DNA of 64,000 nt from NCBI GenBank assembly GCA_005281725.1, contig SSBO01000003.1:5022495-5086494 (forward strand). Reading direction: 5' to 3'. The translations under genes and the position numbers were made by a program. A model generated the notes under the pieces. It was not told the origin of the DNA. It worked only from the letters and a program-made list of their open reading frames with translations, and did no database searches. Shown one piece after another: positions 28,272-47,099 of the stretch; the first letter of the stretch is position 1; every line of letters starts with the position of its first letter. The DNA is from Wuchereria bancrofti (taxonomy: Eukaryota; Nematoda; Chromadorea; Rhabditida; Onchocercidae).

Positions 28272-30770
28272 GGTTTTATTAATTTAAGGCAATGACGTCC
28301 GGTTAACGTTTCTAGACATTCCAAAAAACGAGGGAAAGAGGCACTTTCATAAAATTTTACTTGTGCTGAATCTATTACCTTAGACTATCTGTTATCCGGT
28401 GCTGTGTATTTGTGTAGAGAGAAAGAGAGAATGTGTTGTATAACTCAGGTAATATCATAAAATGTTGTGCTCATTTTGAATTTATGAATTATTTGGTTTC
28501 TGGTCATTATATCCATTAGGCCTATTATTGTCTTTGTGCAACAGTTTCACTCATTTTTGGTTTGGTATACTCAAGTTCTAACCATTTTTTTCTAAATAGT
28601 TATAAATGTGGGCGAGGAAGCTTTTTCAACATTTATATTTTCGGGTTCATTTATTTTAAACATGATTTAAAATTTTTGGAGCTGCATCATATAAACGTTT
28701 GTTATGGGATATCTCGTGGTATATTGATAGAGATAATACTTTCTTCGGGTTCATGGTAGTCATGACGGATCATTCAGAAGTTAATGAATTAATCGTAGTG
28801 GCACGAGATTTTGATAACATCAAGATAGTATCTTTCGGGATTGGATGCTGGATAATGCAGATGAATCAGTGTGTTGTAGAGTAAGTAATTTTAATCTCCA
28901 TCTCGAAGTAAATATGTATGCTGAACTCGTTGAAACGAATTCTATGTTAGTACAAATTGGTGATCCAAGCGATTTCTGTAAAACAAGTATGTTATAAAGG
29001 TTGTTGTAGTAAAGTGCTGACGTAGACGTAGGGTTGAGGCATAGAGCTAATATAAAAATAATAGCTTTACAGATAAATGTTCTCGCATCACTTAATTTTG
29101 GATGAAATTTTGCAAAGTGTGGAGTGGTGAGGACAACTGCATTTGAAAACAACGACGGCCACATGAATTAAATACTTTTTTCCACTGAAATGCTGGAAGC
29201 AGAGTTCCAAAATCGGAGTGGTCAGGATTGAAGTTGAACATGCTGAATTCTGTCCTGGAAATTGATTTCCAATGCTGCATGCTGTCTCGTTTTGAAGAGT
29301 GGTCGATGGAGTTTCTTCCAACTCTAAAGCCGAGAAAGTGGAAAATGAGTTTTATTATTGTAGATACAAGTGAAGCAACCCAGCTGGTTGCCTAATTTAT
29401 CGTTAGCAATCCGGAATGACCCATCTGCCTCTTTTTCCTCTATCCGCTCCTATGATTGTTTGTTGTCACTGCTTTTTTGTTTTTATCTTCCCTTTTCCTT
29501 CAATTTTTCATGATTTTTATGAAATGTTCAGATTTATTCGGATTTATTTACAATATTAAAGTAGTAAGTTTCGGCGTTTCCAACTAGAGCGATGCTATAA
29601 GCTTAGGAATTTTCTGCCTTAGTTATAGATAATAATCGGAAGGAGAATGATTAAATTTGCCTTCCTGAATGAAGGAAATGTAATACTCTTATAAATTCAT
29701 AAAATGCTGTGACGCAAAAGCCAATGGTAATACTCCTGTCACTTTTATTTTTCTACTACTGCTATATTTTTATTCGGAAATGAAATCAAACGCTCACTTC
29801 AAAGTTCAGTATTAAATTTCCTTTGCTACCAGTAAGACAATCTAGTTCTCGAGTTTTTACTGCTAAAATTCATTGGGGCCTAAGACATTGTAGTTCATGG
29901 AACTCGACCAATCGGACCCTAATCCGGTTGGCAAAAAATGCAAGATGAAAATGTTTCAAGTCGACTAGAACTTCTCATTGGGCTCATGTCCTTACATCAT
30001 AGAGCACCACACAAAAGTGGAGTCTGCACAAGGTTTACTTTTAAATCTATCGCTTGTGATGCCGTTCTCCCTTCCTAACGACAAACTGCCAGCTGTTGTC
30101 CAATCAATACTCCTCTTACGTGAATGATGGAAGTATTATATTTTGCAGCAAAGTCCTCTCTCCCCCTCTTTCTCTCCCTCTTCCTCCGCCTCATTATATG
30201 AGAATTGCAAAAGATTTTCTAAAATTTTTTGGATCGAAACAGTCAAATGAAACAGTCTATTTGTATTTCCTGAGAGGTGAATTACTCTTCGGTTGTCGCT
30301 GAAATATGCATTTGTAGTGACACTGTTAATGTGAAGTGAAATGGAGGTCAAAATGAGAGAGTTCTTCAATTTCAAGCGAAAGAGAATTAGTTCTGGAATA
30401 AAGTTAGCGGGGAGATGAAATCGGTATTTCTCGGGTGTAAATGACCATCTGGGAAGTGTAAGGGACCTGTTATAAAAGAGAAAAGTGTTCATTAAAATTC
30501 TTAAGTAGGTTGAGGAAAATGTGAAGGGGAATGTTTCGAAAACATATAAATTAAAGCCTGGTAGGACTAGATTTGGACTGCTACTATTTACTACTGGTAG
30601 TAGTATGGTCGATCGCACGTCCCTGGCCGTATTTTCTTTTATGGACTTAGTTGAATTATTCTTCACATATGTTTTCCTAGCCCTGTCCCCTTCGGAGATG
30701 CAGCATCGTTGACATGCTTTGAAGGAAGCTGCAGTTGTAGCAAGGGATGGTAGCAATAGCCAAAAGGCCT
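28272..30770. other. Intergenic sequence with no supported gene
   Basis: No exon with recognisable similarity was found between the hairy-type gene and the TG-repeat stretch. The longest frame is on the minus strand at 30136-30756 (206 codons). Its end is a Glu/Gly-rich run made by a CT-rich tract near 30160-30190. I could not find a domain, signal peptide or splice context, so I leave it as unassigned. Confidence 0.5.
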
Positions 30771-31740
30771 AGACAGGGGACAAGGGGTGGACGGGTGTGT
30801 GTATGTGTGTAAAGCACAACTTCCTAAAGGGAAGTGTCTCCGAAAAGGAGCCTACAAATGGCATCGAATAATAATAGGTCTGTGAAATGCAATGCAATGT
30901 CTGTGTGAATCGCATCGATAACGCCATTTAATTCAACAAGATCTCCAAGAACACATGCATGACAAGCAGTTAGAGTTACTCATTACATAGGGTATTACTG
31001 GCACAGAAAGACTTGAGAGAGCTTGCAGAACAGGACTAGAGCCCTACATCAAGCAGGTAATGGCCATGGAGAGGAATAGACCCTGGAGATAGCAGGCCCA
31101 GCAGTTGTTCTGAATGCATCAGCAGTTCTGCTCAAATATCTCTGCATGCTGCGCTTGCCGGCATGTCAGCAGATTCTCTCCTCCCCTCTGATCAGAGAAG
31201 CTTACCATGTGTCATGCAGATCACCGGAAGATCGGGTCGGTTCTGTTATTTATGTGTGAGTATCCGTAGCCTGTGTCTTCCCAACAGGCATTCCCGTCAC
31301 TGATAGGCAGTATTCCTACAATTGTATACTTCGTCATTCACTACCCGTAAGGCAGGGAACCAGGTTACCCTGAAATACAGCCCATCCCTTCCCCTGTGAG
31401 CAGATGCTCTCAACTCTCTATCCATGTGCATGCATGCATGCATTTATGCGTATACATTTGTGAATGCAAGGCGTTGCTGCTCTATCGCCACACACTGCAG
31501 CTTCTCTATGCATTTCGATTTTGCTGCATCTGCGTGTATTCGTCTGCCTGTCTGTGTGTCTGTGTTGGTATGTGTATGCGTAACGCAACTGGATAGCATC
31601 AACCGCAATGGCCGTATGTATGTATGTGCGCTGTTGCCTTCCGCGACAACCATGGCAACCGATGAGCTACCCAGGAAGAGTGCAGTTGGTAGTACTTCTT
31701 CTGTGGTTCCACGGTGATATTGTGTGTGTGGTGTTGGAGA
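30771..31740. other. GC-richer stretch with TG-type simple repeats upstream of gpb-1
   Basis: This kilobase is visibly less AT-rich than its surroundings. It has TG-repeat runs at about 30794-30812, 31543-31580 and 31718-31732, and a short GCAT repeat at about 31427-31442. A small open frame at 31651-31716, reading MATDELPRKSAVGSTSSVVP, ends in ccacggtga, which could hide a donor. It lies 0.6-1.5 kb upstream of the gpb-1 start, so a promoter or 5' UTR exon is possible but unproven. Confidence 0.35.
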
Positions 31741-32334
31741 CTATCAGGATCTCTTTTATTGAGCTTTTCTTCTTTCCCTAATTATAATAGGTTGTTATCT
31801 TTCCTCTCCTCACTGTTAAACTCAATAGCTCCACCTTCACCTTTCCAGAAGTGGTCATGTTTTCATTCTTTCCAGTTTTGATCAATCAGGAAATTGCAAG
31901 ATTCATGACTGTATTCCTTTTAGATATTTTCCGCATGCACTAATTTCAGAGCATATATTTACAGATAAATAGAATACCGCCTAAAGTGAGAATAGTTACT
32001 ATTACCGCTGCTGCTGTTGTTGCATTCACTTGTACAACTTATTTTTGTTCCATTTCGACTGTTTTCCTTGCTTCTCAGTTCCAAATTTGTTTACTACTTG
32101 TTCTGTAAAAAGTAAGAAGAAGAAGAGGGGCAGACTATTACCACTGATTCATCATATTTATTGTTTATTGGCATTGGGTACAAACAACTTGCGATAACAG
32201 CCATTTCTCATCACAAAGAAGCACAGTGTACCATCATTTTATCGATACATTTATATAGCACTATTAATTGATCAGAAATAACGGGAATCGACAGAAACGT
32301 TGAAGAAGAAACGAAATAGAGAAGACGGTTCGGT

Positions 32335-39543
<7,209 letters not shown>

Positions 39544-42500
39544 GGTAAAACATGAAAGTTAACCACATTACATCACTTTTTTAACGCTAAATTCGTTTTA
39601 TTTTTCCATTTCTTGATGAATAACAGGCTCATCTGCAGCGGGCCTTTATTATTAATAGTAGTGTTTTTGCAGTTGAAGTTTTCAATTTTCTACGTTCGCA
39701 GTTTTGGTGCACGCTGTTTCGTTTCTTTTTTATGTCTTATTCATTTTTGAATTATTGCATCTTTATTACAGTACTTCTGTAGTATTTTGCGTTAGCATGA
39801 TTAAGACTTCTAGGCTCTGAAGAGTTGAATTTCACTGTTTGTCCGACACAAAAGAAGATTTTTGCTCCCAATTTATTGCTTACAACAGCTTGTTTTTCTT
39901 TCCTTCGGCCACCGCAATTACGATGCTATCTGGTTCACTTATGTTACCGATACGCAGCTTTTTCCACTATCGTTGCCGATGATGATTGTGTGGTATTTTG
40001 CACTGATTACAATAAGATCCTGTACCACATTCCTCAATATAATACTTTCGAGATCTTTGATAACAAAAATGATTGCCGTATGTGTAATAGTTTATATGAT
40101 TTCGGTATTTATCTTCAACTCTTTTTTTGTCTGAAAATCTTTTCATCTTATATTGAAAATAGTTCCAGATTCTGAATGACTAAATTTCTATTTGTTATCT
40201 ATCAATCATTTTACGTATTGCATCATGCTGTTATTTTATCAGCTAAGTAGAATGTTTCTATTATCAGACGTAAATATATTAGTTTTTTTTTTTCAAATAT
40301 CGCTTCCCTATTTTTTATCAACATGTCTTGTATTATAGTATCGCCTCTGTACTTTCCTGTTACTCTTTTTGGAATTGATAGTTGAACTAGTCGCTGAAAT
40401 ATAGGAGAAGTTTAAAGGTCATATGAATTTTTCAAAAAGCCGTAAACAGCGTCTGCAAGATACAGTGTATTAGTAATATTTTTTCGTGATTAACTAGAAA
40501 TTTCCGGTGATACTGCAATTTAGAGGTAAAAGTAATCTCTTTCTGGATTTTCTCGAAGATTTTGAAAGACTGAAAAAAAACAATAGACTCATAAAAAATG
40601 AAAATTGAAAGTATAATTTCCAAACCTTTTGAGGAACTGTTTCTGTAGAAGAATTTATTTTCGATCATTTTCTTTTTATGCGTATATGTTTGTTATCGTT
40701 TTTAAACTAATTTCAGAATTTTTTTTAATTTAAATTCGGCTTCTTTCATTTAATCCGTTCTCTCCTGCCGTATTTTGCACATTATATTTCTTTTGGTGTA
40801 TGTGTGTGTGTGAGGGGCGCCTGCGAGTATGTGTGCTTATAACTTCTATCATTCTTTTGATAATTTTAAAGTTTTTTATTTTAGCAAAAGTGGTTTTGTT
40901 TTAATTGGTATCCAAGCATTTTAATAATGGTCGGCTTTGTTTTTTTTTTTTTGTTTGTTTTTTTTTTCAATTATTGCGAAAAGGGTCCTTCAATTAGCTT
41001 TGCAGTTTTTCGCAATCTTATTGGTGGATGATCAGTCTATATGTGAGATGTAATCAGAATTAGAAAGTATGGAGATTGATGCTAAGTTTAGGGAGCTGAG
41101 ATGTCCATATCTGACCATTTGACCAGTAAATTTGGAGAACTAAACTGGTGATTGCTTTTCGCGGCGACTTATCGGTTAGTTGAATCCCTAGTAAATAAAA
41201 TTCTTTTCAAAAGCTACATGTTATTGTTTTTAAATTAGTAGTCTGTCTAGCTATGATAAATCTGGTGTTTCGTCACGAACTTTAAACATATTTCAAGTCA
41301 GTGAAGTTGATTTACTTTGTTCTTAAATTTAAATCGTTTCTCTATGGATGATTTGTTCGCATGCACCATTCTGATCTTTGTCGTATTATGTTATTTGATT
41401 ATCATTATCACCACAATCCTGTTATTAAAGTATGAAGCTTTGTTACTTGAATCTCTGTTACGAAAACTGGTTCTGCAACTCTGAAGTGTACTTAGCATTC
41501 ATTGTTGTAACAAGAACAGAGGTCAAAGTGTATGGGAATTGGGAAGTCCGAGCGTGTGGTGTAGAGTTTTCGAAATTTCTGCGTTCGAATTGGTAAAATT
41601 ATCAAAATAATCAGTTAGATATGTTGTTTCAAAAACTCTTTCTATGGGCGCATTTGTCATTTCCTACATTCATGCAGTGCTGAAGACGGTTGCATTTTAT
41701 TTTTTAGCGGTATTTTACGAGATTTCTAGTGTTGGAAATTGCAGTTCCAGAAGTTGAAATCTATTCTTCCGTATAGCTGCCACTTGAAGCATTCTAAACA
41801 TCATTATACTTCCTGTTGCAAAGCATTTTGAATGATATTAGTAGCAACGCCGTGAATATTCCTTAATCCTTCAGTCTTCAATTTAATTCATTATCATAGT
41901 GGGAAATTGAAATATGTTAAATATTCGGGATGAAAAAGAAATTTGAAGGGAAACCATATCGAATGAATCTGCTGAAGAAAATCAAAAGATTTAAAAAAGA
42001 TGATGGGAATGCTGAGGATGTTAAAAAGGAACAAAGAGAAAAGGTGGGGGCTACGTTTTTCGTTACATTGTTTCGAATAGAAAAAACGATTTGAAGAAAG
42101 GTAGGTTGACATCTTTTATCTTTAGTGGGGTATATCAAATATCCATAAATTAGTAATGCATCTCGGAAATTTTTGCAGTCTATTAAATTATAATGCTTGT
42201 TTTCCAGTTTTGGATATTTGGTGGGTAGTTTTCTATTTCAAGCTTATGGGCAGGAGTTTTGTCTTTGCATTTGCAAAAATTAAATTTTAAGCCAGTTTTA
42301 CGAATGAGCACTTTTGTTTTGATTAGATTAGAACACTGCATTCATGAACAGTGGATAAACTAACTTATAATTGTATCGATGGCCAAAATAATTTATTAAC
42401 TGATTTTTTAATGCTTCAATGAATGGAGATTCATGTCTGGTGTGCAAATTATCTTGTCTTTGAATTCTGCAAAAAAAAGTTGAAAATTAGGAATATAATT

Positions 42501-43344
42501 AAAAGGGATATAATTGGGAAGATAATTAAAAAAACAGTCTGGAGAAATCCTTCCTGTCCATATTTCCTTAATCTCCTGAAATCAATGTCCTTTTAATATG
42601 AGAGAAAATAGTTTTAAAGTTAAAACAACATTTGGAAGAGTGAAGAAGTTGAAAGGATGGTGAATTCTGAAAATAAATTGAAATTTTGATGGTCAAAACG
42701 GACAGGATCGTATGTCCTTCTTTGGTCATTCTGCCTAAATTGCATGAGAAATCGAATCATTTCCATGTCGCAACTTTTCTCAATTTCCCATTTTCAATCG
42801 GTAAAAGACCCGTTTTAGTTTTAGTTCAAGCCCATCTCAAATCCATTTAACTGTTTCGCATATATTATTATGTTCCATCGTATAAGTTGTGATAAGTAAA
42901 ACATTAAAGCAAAGTAACTTAAGTGGATTAGATTTGAGTAAGCTAGTAAGCTAAGTTGTAATTTTTGGTCTTTATCGTTGGAATCCTGAAAGGTTCAATT
43001 TTCTATTTCTCTTCTTTCTATTGATTATGAGCAGTAATGCGTCCTTATCATCTCTTCGCTTAACTTCTATGAAAGAAAGAAAAATCAGATTAGTAGACAT
43101 CATTTCAGCATCGTATTTAGCTTAAACCTAAGCTTAGACCAGCGACAGTTTGCTAAAAAAATAAGAGAGAAATTTATTGACAGAGGATTTTTGCAATGAA
43201 AACAACTGAAAAAAAAATTTTGAATGCAAAGCCAAATTTAATTGACTGAACGTTGTCAGACATGATGTAAGTCGTAACACCTTTCTTGGAATTAAATTGT
43301 ACTTCACAGAGAGTCATTTTGAACGTTCCTTGGAGTTTGGCAGT
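39544..43344. other. 3' flank of gpb-1, no supported gene
   Basis: AT-rich sequence with long T runs near 40278-40295 and 40930-40970 and a short TG run near 40800. A plus-strand frame of 116 codons at 39825-40175 starts less than 300 bases after the gpb-1 stop, has no domain and probably lies in the 3' UTR. No clear exon was found on either strand. Confidence 0.55.
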
Positions 43345-43491
43345 TAAAAAAGTTATAAGAAAATGAAAAACATGTTAGAAAACATGTTTTGGTAGATTTA
43401 ATGTGGCCTACCTCACGCTCCACATATACAAATTTTGATATTTTCGCAATTCTGTTTTTAAGGTTAAATTATTTCTTATAACTTTTTTTTA
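43345..43491. repeat. Short inverted repeat, possible small foldback element
   Basis: The left arm taaaaaagttataagaaa (about 43345-43362) is repeated inverted near 43472-43490, apart from one extra A/T in the homopolymer run, with about 110 bases between. A smaller palindrome, aacatgtt...aacatgtt, lies just inside the left arm. The size fits a degenerate MITE or a stem-loop. It sits about 90 bases before the 39-bp tandem repeat. Confidence 0.5.
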
Positions 43492-43580
43492 TAACTAATA
43501 AGAACCATTAGGAATACAATTTAATTTCACTGTAAATTGTACTGTCATGAAGAACTGCAAATGGGTATGCTGGTAGTATT

Positions 43581-43990
43581 TTTGATATATACATAATATG
43601 AATATATTGATATATAAATAATATGAATATATTGATATATAATATTTGATATATACATAATATGAATATATTGATATATAATATTTGATATATACATAAT
43701 ATGAATATATTGATATATAATATTTGATATATACATAATATGAATATATTGATATATAATATTTGATATATACATAATATGAATATATTGATATATAATA
43801 TTTGATATATACATAATATGAATATATTGATATATAATATTTGATATATACATAATATGAATATATTGATATATAATATTTGATATATACATAATATGAA
43901 TATATTGATATATAATATTTGATATATACATAATATGAATATATTGATATATAATATTTGATATATACATAATTTGATATATACATAGAT
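43581..43990. repeat. 39-bp tandem minisatellite
   Basis: The word tttgatatatacataatatg recurs at 43645, 43684, 43723, 43762, 43801, 43840, 43879, 43918 and 43957, exactly 39 bases apart, with degenerate copies at each end. The unit is almost pure A/T. Because 39 is a multiple of three and the minus strand of the unit has no stop in any frame, three overlapping minus-strand reading frames run through the array as 13-residue repeats. They have no start context or flanking coding signal, so I treat the array as non-coding. Confidence 0.95.
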
Positions 43991-44541
43991 TTGCAAATAT
44001 GAAGCGCGTACAGTAAGCAAGTATTGGTTGCAGCCACAATTCTTGAAGCTTTTGCTATTTGAATCAAAAGTTTAGCACAATAAAACTGTGAATCAACACT
44101 GAGAACAGACAGATGTTCTCCAAAGAATTCTCGCAAGCGTGAAAACTTCTATTGATCACTGCTATATAGTTCCTGTTTTTCTGATAGTACCAAATGTATA
44201 ATACCGTTTTTAATTTTTAAATGTGTTACTATATTTTGAAGTGCATTTACAATGTTCAGAGGATCAAAAACTGAACTTTTCAGCGAGTCTTCACTTCGCT
44301 TAAATTCAAATTATTAAAGTCGGAAAGCGGAAATAAATAATGTACTAGAAATTAATAGTGGTTATCGTCTATATCTTTTCAGCCTGAGTATTTGTGCATT
44401 TTACCGAACGTAAAATGACGATATTTTCGGATGAGGCAAAAAAGAGGAAAGAAGATTATTCTTCATTTATTATTATTATTATTATGCAAAAGCGGTAATT
44501 GGGATATCTTTTAACAGGCCGATGCACAACCAGCATTTACA

Positions 44542-46640
44542 ATGGAACAGGCCAGTAAAGCTTTAAAGGCCTATAAGAATCGCAAAAAAGCACGACAAAA
44601 GGCCCGCGAGGAAGAGGCGTGTTACGTGGAGTACAGGAAAGCTGAAATTCTAGCAAAATTTAAACCAAAAGTGGGAGCTCTTCGAATTGCTGATGAGGCA
44701 GTCTTTTAAATTCATCAAAGATCGAATTCAATTAATTTCGCTCATTTGAGTCTCTGTGAATGGTTAAAAGATTTGCTATTTGCAACTATGAATTGAATTT
44801 GAATGTTTTTAAAGTAATTATATTTCAAACTTGTTGATTTTCTTATTTAGTGAAGCTTTGCTCACTGTATTCCTGCGATTCATGTTGACTCATAGTGCAA
44901 TATAAGATAACTGCTTCATTCTTAAAAAGGTTTCATCCAGCAGTTCAAGAAATAACAAGTGTAACCTTGAAAGTAATGAACGTGAGAATATTTAGAATCA
45001 GTTGTAGGTTTTCCCAAAGCGTCGCAAGGGTTCAATGGGTTTTGGCGAACGAAAAGCGCATTACCTATCCATTCGGCCGAAACCTTGCTACGCAACTTGG
45101 CTTGGTAGACGGCGAAATATTATCGAGGCAAAGTTTGTTATTTCTTAGATCTATTTATTGAGCCAGTTAAATTATTGCAACTAAATGAATTTAAATATCA
45201 GTATAGTTAAAATCAAATAAAGTTATAACATTGTAACTATTTCCTCTGCGATTAGCTAACTGCTTATAAGGAATTGAACCTGCAATAGAAATTGAAGTAC
45301 ACACATTATATGTTATCGATTGAAGTCAATTAACACTCTCAAGATAATTCAATGCGCTCATTTCGAATTTTTTTCTTATTATCTAAACTAAAATAATTCT
45401 TTTGAATCAGCTATCACCCATTTGATACCGGCCTTTCCAACTCTTCACACATCTTAGAAATTTTATTCGCCGCAGTAGCAGTGGGAGGTAATCAAAACGA
45501 CCGAAAATTTCTTTTTGGGAGGAGGTGAAGTATCCGAGTCATGCAGTTTGTTTGTAAACGTTTGAATTTTTTTTTTGTAATTCTTTTGAATCTATTTATT
45601 ATAGACCTTCACCGATGGCAATAGCAGCGTCAGTTGATATGACAGATCACTCTGCCGTCCCAGAATTCAGCAGGCAATCTGCCAAAGAATCCGATAAACA
45701 GGATAATGAAAGCGATTCAGTCAAGAAATCACTTGCTCCAAAGGCATTATCATATCTTTCATGTCTTAATAGTTGACGGCCAAGCTTTATGTTTTTTCAT
45801 ATTATAATAGCAATAAGATTTTCTCTGGCCAATGTTTTATAAACAAATGATAAAATAAAAGAGATGATAGAATAGATAAGTAGAAATGCTTTATCATAAT
45901 ATTTCGATTATTGCGACTTCAAATCATACTTATAGGATTCAAAACGTACACCTCAGATATCTACCTCACACATACAAAAGGAATCACAAAAGAGATCATC
46001 TATGATTGGCCCAGAATTTGAAGGCGATAGTGGTCTAGTTAAAATGGCCACCTATGGAGCACATGCTGATAACCCTTTGATAAACGGTGTACCGTTCTGG
46101 ACTATTGAAACTCCTCAGTGAGCCTGAAGGTTTTTTCCCAAAGTGAACTGATAGTGAATAAGGCTTAAGAGATACTTGTATTCTGATGATTTCCAAATAC
46201 AATAAAAATTTATGTTAACAAATTAAAATCTTTAAACTAATTTTTTTTTCTTCGTTTTTTTCTCCGACATAACAAAGGCTTGTCAATTTGATGAAGAATT
46301 TCAAGGATATTTTTACTTCATAAATATTTCACATACTTTACACCAATTCCTGATTACTCACAATAAATTTCAGTATTTTTTAGCAGAAATTATTAGAAAT
46401 AATGTGCAGGGAATGTACAATAAAGTTGAAGCATCAGTAAATGAATGGACATATTTATTTCTCTTAAATTAATGAATTTTTAGGGAAGAAGAAGCAGTAA
46501 CAGATGATGATTTGCCAGTTGACATGGATATCCTGGAAAAAGTTTGTACTGGAAAAAAGACACTTGATTCACGACCATTTGAAAAAATTGAATTTAACCC
46601 ATTCGGTCCAGTATCCAAAATGAAAGCAGTTGCTGTTTAA
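44542..46640 (+). CDS. Unrecognised nematode protein, five exons, basic N-terminus and acidic C-terminus
   Basis: I do not recognise this gene. A chain of exons stays in frame: 44542-44700, 45008-45132, 45605-45719 (or 45743), 45936-46117, 46484-46640, giving about 245-253 residues. A ttttaacag acceptor at 44509-44517 sits 24 bases before the ATG and may accept a spliced leader. The N-terminus is highly basic and probably helical (MEQASKALKAYKNRKKARQK). Exon 2 is Lys/Arg-rich with aromatics (FPKRRKGSMGFGERKAHYL). Exons 3-4 are Ser/Lys-rich and look disordered. The C-terminus contains NPLINGVPFWTIE and an acidic stretch (EEEAVTDDDLPVDMD), then SRPFEKIEFNPFGP. No signal peptide or membrane segment is visible, so it is probably intracellular. 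Three donors are non-consensus (GTCTTT, GTTTGT, and GTCAAG or GCATTA). The end may differ if exon 5 splices at the GTATCC after FGP. Confidence 0.55.
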
Positions 46641-46887
46641 TTAATCAATTAGTCTATAAATTAATATTACCAAATCAAGTAGAATTTGTTGGTAAAATTC
46701 AAGTATCAAATTATAATTTGCCAACATATCTAAATTACTTTATAAACATAAAGTTTCAGTTTAGTACTTAAATCATAGACCAGCTTCAAAAAATTTTAAT
46801 TAAAACTGAAAATTGTGAAATAGAGAATCGAAGTTACGAGCACATAAACAAACGGATAAAATTAATTGCACTGAACGTTGTTGAAGG

Positions 46888-47099
46888 ATGATATGCTATT
46901 CGATCGCGACACGATTTTGTTTTCAAATACTGTGGAAACGGTAATCCGCCTGCAACCTGAGGATGATGAGAAGAGAGCACAATCTGCTGATCCATTACGA
47001 CGCCGCATTCGGTGGGCTGATAAAATTAGCGTAACGACCTTTGATCCTAAAAATCGACGACCTAAAGATGTGAATATTCTTTTAATAGAATTCAATTAA
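46888..47099 (+). CDS. Possible extra exon or small gene with an RVxF-like motif
   Basis: An open frame reads DDMLFDRDTILFSNTVETV, continues through an acidic/basic stretch (LQPEDDEKRAQSADPLRRR) and ends RIRWADKISVTTFDPKNRRP. An ATG lies at 46893; an in-frame stop at 46872 precedes it. It could be a separate small gene. It could also be a further exon of the preceding gene, joined from the GTATCC donor after FNPFGP to the acceptor ttgaag at 46887; both are phase 0. RIRW fits the [RK][VI]x[FW] docking consensus for protein phosphatase 1, but short motifs like this are common. A GTGAAT after RRPKD and a tttttttag at about 47104-47112 suggest a possible 41-base intron with more coding sequence after it. 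Confidence 0.35.

Noticed and set aside
39825..40175. Plus-strand ORF of 116 codons just after gpb-1
   Set aside because: No domain, start context or splice chain; most likely gpb-1 3' UTR or flank.
43495..44136. Long minus-strand ORFs (213, 170 and 164 codons) with 13-residue Tyr/Ile-rich repeats
   Set aside because: They arise from a 39-bp AT minisatellite that has no stop in any minus frame; three overlapping frames cannot all be genes and the flanks show no coding signal.
45961..45968. ctacctca (reverse complement of the let-7 seed), also near 43405
   Set aside because: One copy is inside a coding exon and neither sits in a hairpin; they show that the octamer occurs by chance in this window.
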